Shown here: positions 45,309-52,440 of the stretch, piece by piece
Layout: every line of letters starts with the position of its first letter
Numbering within the stretch: position 1 is the stretch's first letter
DNA from: Chara braunii
Taxonomy: Eukaryota > Streptophyta > Charophyceae > Charales > Characeae
NCBI GenBank assembly: GCA_003427395.1
Contig: BFEA01000556.1
Coordinates: forward strand, 549,990 to 602,429
Length of the DNA stretch: 52,440 nucleotides
Reading direction: 5' to 3'
Made by a program: the position numbers and the translations under genes
Notes under the pieces: model-generated
What the model saw: only the letters and a program-made list of their open reading frames with translations
The model's database searches: none
What the model was told of the DNA's origin: nothing

Positions 45309-46500
45309 AGCGGGGGGGGTGCTTTCATACCATTCACGATTTTCACCACTTTAGGTCCGTTCATGATTTTCGTGATGTTGTTTATAAATCCGGGGGGGGT
45401 GTTTTCATACCATTCATGGTCTTCACCACTCCAAGATCGTTCATGATTTTCATGATGTGTAAAGAGTATCTGAAAGCACCCCTCTGGTCACCTTCATACC
45501 TTCATTATCTTCACCATTTGAGGTCTGTACATTATTTTCATGATGCTCTTTATGCATCATGAAAATCATGAACGATCTTGAATTGGTGAAGACCATAAAT
45601 AGTCTGAAAGCACCCATCCGGTGGCCGGGGGGGATACTTTCATGTCATTCATGATTTTCACCAGTTTGGGTCCGTTCATGATTTTCGTGAAGCTCTTTAT
45701 GCATTATGAAAATCATAAACGATGTGGTGAAGACCATGAATGATATGAAAGCACCCCCCCTGATGGTCAGGGGGGGGGGGGCTTTCATACCATTCATGTG
45801 ATGAAGACCATGAATGATATGAAAGCACCTCCCCTGATGGTCGGGGGAATGGTGTTTTCATACCATTCATGATCTTCACCACTTCAGGTTCGTTCATAAT
45901 TTTTATGATGCTCTTTATGCATCATGAAAATCGGTAACGATCTTGAAGTGATGAAGATCATGAATGGTCGAAAAACACTCTCCCGATGCAAGGGGGAAGT
46001 GCTTTCATATCGTTCATGATTTTCATCACTTCAGGTCCGTTCATNATTTTNATGATGCTCTTTATGCATCATAAAAATCATGAACGATCTTGAAGTGGTG
46101 TTAAACATGAATGATCTAAAAACACTTCCCCGGTGGTCGAGAGATGGTGCTTTCATACTATTCATGATCTTCATCACTTCAAGATCGTTACTGATTTTCA
46201 TGATGCTCTTTATGCATAATGAAAATGATGAACGATCTTGAAGTCATGAAGACGAAGAAATAGTCTGATAGCAACCCCTAGTCGTCGGCGGGGTGCTTAG
46301 GGAGGGCGGTGTCTGATCTTCACCAGTCAAGTTTATTTATAATTTTCAAGCAGGTGAAAAAAATTATGATCCTCAACAGTTCTGGTTCGTTCATGATTTT
46401 CATAATGTTTTTTATGCATTAGGAGAGGGTTGCTTTCATACCATTCAGGATCTTCAATATTGCAAATTTGTTCATGATTTTCATGATTGGGCGGGGGGGG
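45309..46500. repeat. Palindromic satellite, cluster 2
   Basis: Same unit as 33955-35155 (GGTGCTTTCATACCATTCA ... TTTATGCATCATGAAAATCA ... GAAAGCACC). It starts abruptly inside the end of the structured segment copy 1 and contains two undetermined bases (46045, 46051). Confidence 0.85.
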
Positions 46501-46849
46501 GGATGAAAATCATGAAAAATTGAAGAGATTTCGAAATAATGAGAAACACATTAAGTTTTCAAGAAGAGAGTATGAAACTTTCGGGTGGGCAAAAAATAGG
46601 GAACTCTTCAGGCGGGAGAGAAATAGAGAACTTTAAGGAAATGTTTTTTAAAACCGTTTTCGATATGACTGAAATATTTTACTAGATTTTTTCACCATGA
46701 ACGTCAATGACCTCCTCCCGAATTCACGATCCAAGCATGATTTTTATGACAAACAAAACAACTTAATTTTTATCACTTCTCAATTTTCATCTATGAAATT
46801 TCAGGTACCCGATAACCACTTGTACTAATTCAGGGAGTTAGACAAAATT

Positions 46850-48990
46850 TGACTTTGGGAAAGTCAAATTCATTTTCAGATTTGTACTTAGCTTTGTATA
46901 AATTTTGGAAAGCTACTTTGTCTACGGAAAGCGCTGCCGAAATTTCTACGAATCTAAGAAGTCAGTTGAACTTTGTCTTAGCAGAAACTCAAGTTTTATT
47001 TTCGAGTTATTATCTAACTTAATATAAATGTAGGAAGTCTACTTCTCTAAAGGAGATGCTACCTAAATTTTTAGTAATTGAGGGAGCTCGACAAAATTTG
47101 ACTTTCCAGAGTTAAAGACTATTTCAGTTTTCATATTCGAGTGAATCTAAGAAGACACTTTTCCTACGGGAAGCACTGTCGAAATTTTCTTAGTTTAAAG
47201 GAGTCACATTATATTTTGTTAAGTGATGATGTTGGCGATTCACTCTGCATAGAGGATATTCTGCGAAAGGTCTACCTTTCTTTGGTCTCTGGCTATGAGG
47301 TAGATTGAACTTGGTACCGGAAGGATTTTGAGAGAGAATGTGATATGGGGGTTTATTTTTCATACACTTACACTCTAACATTGGACTTTGGTCTGTCTTG
47401 TATTACAAATCCTTCTTTCATCACTTCGATTCAGCAGTTTGATCCAACGATGATGATATTTTGTTATCACTGATAACATGTCGGTTGTCGATTCATTGAT
47501 TTACGAATCAACTGTAATTCACTTTCGTCACTCAACCGAAAAACTTTGTATTATTTCGTTAGGTTTTCATCTGGACTTTATTGAATGATTATTTAACAAA
47601 GATACTGACTACTTTATTATGGAAGGTTTGACAAAGGTTGGAGTTTGTATGGCTAAAGCGAGGGGTATGAGCATAGAGAGAGGTTGAAGTTGACCCCGTG
47701 TAGTGCATGAACTTTTGGTTGAATGTTAGATGTGATTGTAGGTATGTTTGTGGTTCAGACACTAGATGTGACCGTCCGTGATCATGTACATATATGGTTG
47801 AAGGGAGTACCACTGTGAATGTGAGAAGTTATCTTCACGTATTATATACCCTTTTATATATGTACATACGTATGCCTCAAGCGTCCGTGTGGTCTACTGC
47901 GACCGTGCATAAGGGTTAAACAAATTATGTCCTGAGGGAAAAAAAAATGATTTTTCTTCGGTTTTTATAATTATTATGGTTGGACGTTGTAATTTGTGGC
48001 AGTTGTCAACGTCAAACCCCTTGATTTCTCTTTAGGCCGTAGATGATGAAACCGTCAAAGTCAAACCCCTTGATTTTTCTTAAGAACCCTTTATTTTTCT
48101 TAAGACCATGGATGAAGGAATTTGCCCCCAAGGCCACGAGAGCTGACTGTCACCACATGTCAAAACCTATGTACCACCCACTCTCCGTAGGGTGCAGAAG
48201 AGGGTGTGGTGATAAACCGCCTTGGCGGTTGTCTAGCATCCAGAGATTAGCCCCTCAAGGCGCATGTCAGCCGACACTTCAGTGTCGAACATGACCCTCG
48301 AGACCATCGAGGACCTCGTGATTATGGGTACTACATAGTACCCCATCGTTGCGACTTCTTGCGTATGCTTGTATTGCTAGTCGATATGAATAAGCCAGCG
48401 TCCGTGCAATATTTAATTCGGATTCTCGCACGTAACGCCTAACTGATTTCTGTGACAAAAGGTTATGAGTCTGATACTAAAGGGACTATAAGTGTTTTGT
48501 GTGAGTATGTTTTTAATTTCATATTTTCAGTGTGGTATAACGCGAGGTGAGTGGGATGCGTCCTAGTCAACGGACGACGAATCACACTTGGGACTTAAGC
48601 CCCCTAAGGCGTCGGTTCGCATGCGGGTCAAGTGTGGGACCACACGTGCCCCGTATGTTACAGTGTACGAGAAACGTCATCGGTTGGCCCACCTCTGCGA
48701 TTGCAACTGATTAGCTTTCGTACTGTGGACTGATAGCCCGGTGAGGATACGCCCACCTAACTGAGGGGACAACTCTCATAGGTGGAAGTAAGTTGTACCT
48801 CGCATTGGCCACATCTTGTCGTAGGGGCTCGTGAGAGGTATGGTTGGCGCACTCGGTCGGAGCGGCTACGAAAGCTTCATTTGTACCGCGATAAAAGGAT
48901 GAAAGCTCTGCCACAAAATCCTACGTCATGCGGCCGGGAGGGTCCACCTATGGGACCAATGCGCTCATTACCGGATTTAGTGGAGGTCAA
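46850..48990. repeat. Structured non-coding segment, copy 2
   Basis: A diverged duplicate of 42600-45305 that keeps block order and several stems. CGACACTTCAGTGTCG is at 48272-48287, AACCGCC/GGCGGTT at 48215-48230, CCTCGA/TCGAGG at 48295-48311 and GGGTACTA/TAGTACCC at about 48326-48344. The CTACGG block occurs more than once (about 46920 and 47165). No conserved protein frame. Confidence 0.65.
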
Positions 48991-49084
48991 CCCGGAGTGA
49001 GGAGATACGGCCTTTGGGGTATTATCTCGACAATATCTACTAGTTAAGTGTCCGCAGTTCGGGCGGTGCGGGGCACGCCCGCAG

Positions 49085-49220
49085 AACTAAGAGTAACTGG
49101 CTACAAAGTACGAGTTTAATTCACGAATTAAAAAACTGATAATAATAATAAAAAAAAAATCAAGAGAAACGGCGAGGAGAGACAGAGATAGACAAATAGA
49201 GAGAAAAAATATATATATAT

Positions 49221-49291
<71 letters not shown>

Positions 49292-49730
49292 TGGAGAAAT
49301 ACATTAAGAGAGAGAGAGAGAGAGGAGCAACAAAAGAGTAAAGAATAAAAAAATATGAATACGAGTATACAAAGAAAATAAGTTTCATATGGGGATGGGC
49401 GAGAATTTGGACCTTCGCTTTCAAAGCAAGATAAGGGTCCGCGGTGGGGACAGTGCGGGCCATGCCCTCAGAAATAAGAAATGTTGTAGGCAACCTGACA
49501 CGCACCATTCGCAAAATTTGAGACAGACTTGAAAAAAATATATATATATATCACAGGCAATAAAGAATAGTCAAAAATTGGCTACGAAGTCCGACTTTAA
49601 TTCACGAATTTAAAAAGTGACAAAAAAAAAAAAAAACTAAGAGAAATGGCGAGGAGAGAAATCTGGTAGAACTTGGACCTCCGCTACAAAGTAAAATTTG
49701 TTTTGAACTTAGGTTACTTAGCACCAGGTC
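49085..49730. repeat. Tandem duplication (~480 bp period) with (GA)n
   Basis: A block beginning GGCTACAAAGTACGA at 49099 recurs at 49580 with small changes, including the shared TTTAATTCACGAATT and GGCGAGGAGAG. A (GA)n tract fills about 49225-49284. Confidence 0.8.
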
Positions 49731-52440
49731 AACGTGTGCGATTGGGGATGGGCTAGAACTTGGACCCGCCTTTTGAAAGGAAAAAAAGAAGAAAAAAAAA
49801 GGATGAGAGTCTGCGTGTCCGTGTGCCTGCATGTCTGTTTGTGTGTCTGCCTGCGTAGCTATCTGCATGTGTCTGCCTATGTGTCTGTCTACCTGTCCGC
49901 CTGCCTCTCTGCCTGCGTGCCTGTCTGCCTGCCTCTCTACCTCCATGTCTGTCTGCTTGTCTGCCCACCTCTCTGCCTGCATGCCTGTCTGCCTCACAGA
50001 CAAACACACACACACACACAGATAGAGAGACACGCGGGCAGACAGGGAGGCAGACAGACACGTTTGTCCACCTTTTTGCATGTGTGTTTGTCTGCCTGTT
50101 TACTTGCCTATGTGCCTGTCTACCTGCCTACCTGTTTGTCTGCCTGCCTATCTGCCTTCCTGTCTTCTTGTATGCGGGACTAAACATAAGTTGGAGCTTG
50201 GACCACCGCCAGGTCATCAGGGTTGCAAGCGCTGACCAACACTAGGTCAACGTGTGGGACTGGACGTGGGTTGGAGTTTGGACTTGGTCTTTGAAACCAA
50301 AAAAATATAATAATAATAAAAAGTGTCAAAGCCTGCGTGCCTGTGTGTCTGCCTGCGTGTCTATCTGCGTGTCTGTCTCCCTGTGTCTGACTGCGCGTCT
50401 GTCTGTCTGTCTGCATGCCTCTCTGCCAGCATGCCTGTTTGCCTGTTTGCCTGTTTGTCTGCCTGCGTGCCTGTCTGCCTGTTTGCCTGCCTCTTTGTCT
50501 GCATGCCTATCTACTTGCCTGCCTCACACACACACACACACACACAGGCAGACACGAAGGCAGGTAGGTCGATAGGCAGATAGACATGCATGTCTGCCTG
50601 TCTACCTGTCTACCTGCGTCTCTCCCTACGTGCCTGTCTGCCTGCCTGCCTGTGTGTCTGGCTGCCTATCTTCCTGCTTGTCTCCCTGTGTGTGGGATTG
50701 CATATGGGCTGAAGCTTGGACCATCGCCAGGTCATCAGGGGAAAAAAAAAAAAAAAAAAAGGTATCAGAGCCTGCTTACCTGTGTGTCTGTCTGCGTGTC
50801 TGTCTCCCTGTGTCTACCTTTGTGTCTATTTGCGTGTCTGTCTGCCTCTTTGTTTGCGTGTCTGTCTGCCTGCCTCTTTGCTTGCGTGTTTGTCTGCCTG
50901 TTTCCCTGCCTCTCTGCCTGCGTGCCTGTCTGCCTCTCTGCCTGTCTGCGAGTGATGGTTAACAACAGACACTATTTACAGGTCATTTGCGACCGCTTCA
51001 GGTCCCCACCTGAAACTCCTAAAATGACCTGAAGTGGCTGAAGCTTTTGAAAGGGGTTCCAGGTACCCCCATCCAAATAGTTGGATAGGGTTGCCTGAAA
51101 CCCCTTTCAGAAGCTTCAGCCACTTCAGCAATTTCAAGTTGCCATTTGAAATTCTTGAAATGACCTGAAGTGGCCGAAGCTTCTGAAAGGGGTTTCAGGT
51201 ACCCCCATCCAAATGGTTGGATGGGGGTACCTGAAACCCATTTCAGAAGCTTCAGCCACTTCAGTGGTTTCAGGACCCCACATGAAATTCATGAAATGAC
51301 CTGAAGTGGTTGAAGCTTCTGAAAAGGGTTTCCAGGTACCCCCATTCAACCATTTGGATGGGGGTACCTAAAAACCCTTTCAAAAGCTTTAGCCACTTCA
51401 GCAGTTTCAGGTCCCCACCTGAAATTCCTAAAATGACCTGAAGTGGCTGAAAAAACAGGCAGGAAAAAAAAATAAAAAAATCATAAAACTTATCCTTCAA
51501 ACCACCCGAAACTTATGAAATGACATGAAGTGTCTTCCGGCCATTTCAGCGGTTTCGTACCACTTTTGTCTGCCTCACAGATAGACACACACACACACAG
51601 ATAGAGAGACACACGGGCAGACAGGTCGATAGGGAGACAGACACACCTGTCTGCCTGTCTCTCTGTGTGTTTGTCTTCTTGCCCCTCTGCCTACGTGCCT
51701 GTCTGTCTGCCTGCCTGTCTGTCTGCCTGCTTATCTGCCTGCCTGTCTCCTTGTGTGTGGGACTGGACTGGGCTGGAGCTTGGACCACTGCTAGGTCATC
51801 GGGGATGCAGGCGCAGACCAGCGCCATGTCAACATGTGGGACTGGACATGGGCTATAGCTAGGACTTGGCTTTGAAAGCAAAAAAAAAAAAAAAAAAAAA
51901 AAATGATAGAGCTCACGTGCCTGTGTGCTTGCGTGTCTGCCTGCGTGTCTGCCTGTGTGTGCCTGCGAGTCTGTCTACCTGTCTGCCTCCCTCTCTGCCT
52001 GCATGACTGTCTGCCTGTCTGTCTGCCTCTCTGCCTGCGTGCCTGTCTGTCTGTTTGCCTGTCTCTCTCCCTGTGTGCCTGTCTGTCTGTCTGCCTCACA
52101 CACAGACACACACAAACACAGACAGAGAGACACACAGGCAGACACAAAGGCAGACAGGCCGATAGGCAAACAGACATGTCTGTCTTCCTGTCTATCTGTG
52201 TGTCTGTCTGCCTATCTGCCTACCTCTCTTTGTATGGGTCTGTCCGCCTGCCTGCCTATCTGTCAGTCTGCCTATCTGCCTGTCTGTCTCCCTGTGTGTG
52301 GGACTTGACATGGGTTGGAGCTTGGACTACCGCCAGGTCATTGGGGCTGCGCGTGCAGACCAATGTCAGGTCAACGTGTGGGACCGGACATTGGCTGGAG
52401 CTTGGACCTGGGCTTTGAAAGGGCAAAAAAAAAAAAAAAA
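49731..52440. repeat. TCTGCC/CACACA super-repeat
   Basis: Repeated modules each have an anchor (TGGAGCTTGGACCACCGCCAGGTCAT-type, at about 50193, 50708, 51775, 52316) or a second anchor (GGTCAACGTGTGGGACTGGA-type, about 49727, 50245, 51828, 52371). An A-run follows, then degenerate TGTCTGCC tracts, a CA tract, and the complementary GGCAGACA tract. Each module can fold on itself. It runs off the right edge. All long frames here are simple-sequence artefacts. Confidence 0.85.
51025..51452. repeat. Second palindromic satellite (136-bp period)
   Basis: Three hairpin units at 51029-51128, 51165-51264 and 51301-51401, plus a partial unit from 51437. Each has arms of about 45 bases, with CTGAAGTGGCTGAAGCTTC at the outside and GGTACCCCCATCCAA near the centre, facing their complements. 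It is inserted within the TCTGCC super-repeat. Confidence 0.9.

Noticed and set aside
49602-52418. Many Cys/Leu-rich or Arg/Gln-rich open frames
   Set aside because: The TCTGCC repeat lacks stop codons in several frames, so the open frames carry no coding information.

Overview
This window looks like repeat-rich nuclear DNA from a plant-lineage eukaryote. The evidence is three Ty3/gypsy chromovirus-type LTR retrotransposons whose integrases end in a chromodomain, primer-binding sites matching plant initiator tRNA-Met, GT-AG splice signals, MITE-like elements and many microsatellites. A charophyte alga such as Chara is my best guess, but it is inference. No intact host gene is visible; the only candidate host coding sequence is a few exon-sized pieces.

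Left part (1-25881). The window opens inside an LTR (1-504) of the same family as element C. After a mostly anonymous, microsatellite-rich stretch come three minus-strand retroelements. Element A (about 3160-7530) keeps a possible 3' LTR and a broken pol, and is cut off inside its protease. Element B (7531-15902) keeps a complete 5' LTR, PBS, leader, broken gag-pol and a 3' LTR missing over half its length. A and B meet at one junction. Element C (17115-25881) is structurally complete: LTR, PPT, pol, gag, leader, PBS, LTR and a short target duplication. All three are dead through stops and frameshifts. Many of the stops are Gln to TAG/TAA or Trp to stop, as expected from cytosine deamination of silenced DNA. 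C appears to sit inside an exon of a host gene on the minus strand.

Middle part (25882-33950). This holds two MITE-like elements (26521-26729 and 27995-28180), a decayed plus-strand reading frame for an acidic, coiled-coil, Gly-rich protein (29232-31908), and a possible 1-kb TIR element with an 11-bp flanking repeat (32145-33173). That element contains an assembly artifact: a gap beside a Nextera mate-pair junction adapter.

Right part (33955-52440). This is dominated by DNA that folds on itself. A palindromic satellite occurs in two clusters (33955-35155 and 45309-46500). Between them lies an array of 24 small hairpins (40672-42300), about 60 bp apart, with a near-constant CATAAGTTG core and stems that change in a compensating way. 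Two diverged copies of a non-coding segment (42600-45305 and 46850-48990) keep several hairpins. The window ends in a self-complementary TCTGCC/CACACA super-repeat (49730-52440) that holds a third palindromic satellite (51025-51452). The hairpin array is the most likely undescribed feature here.
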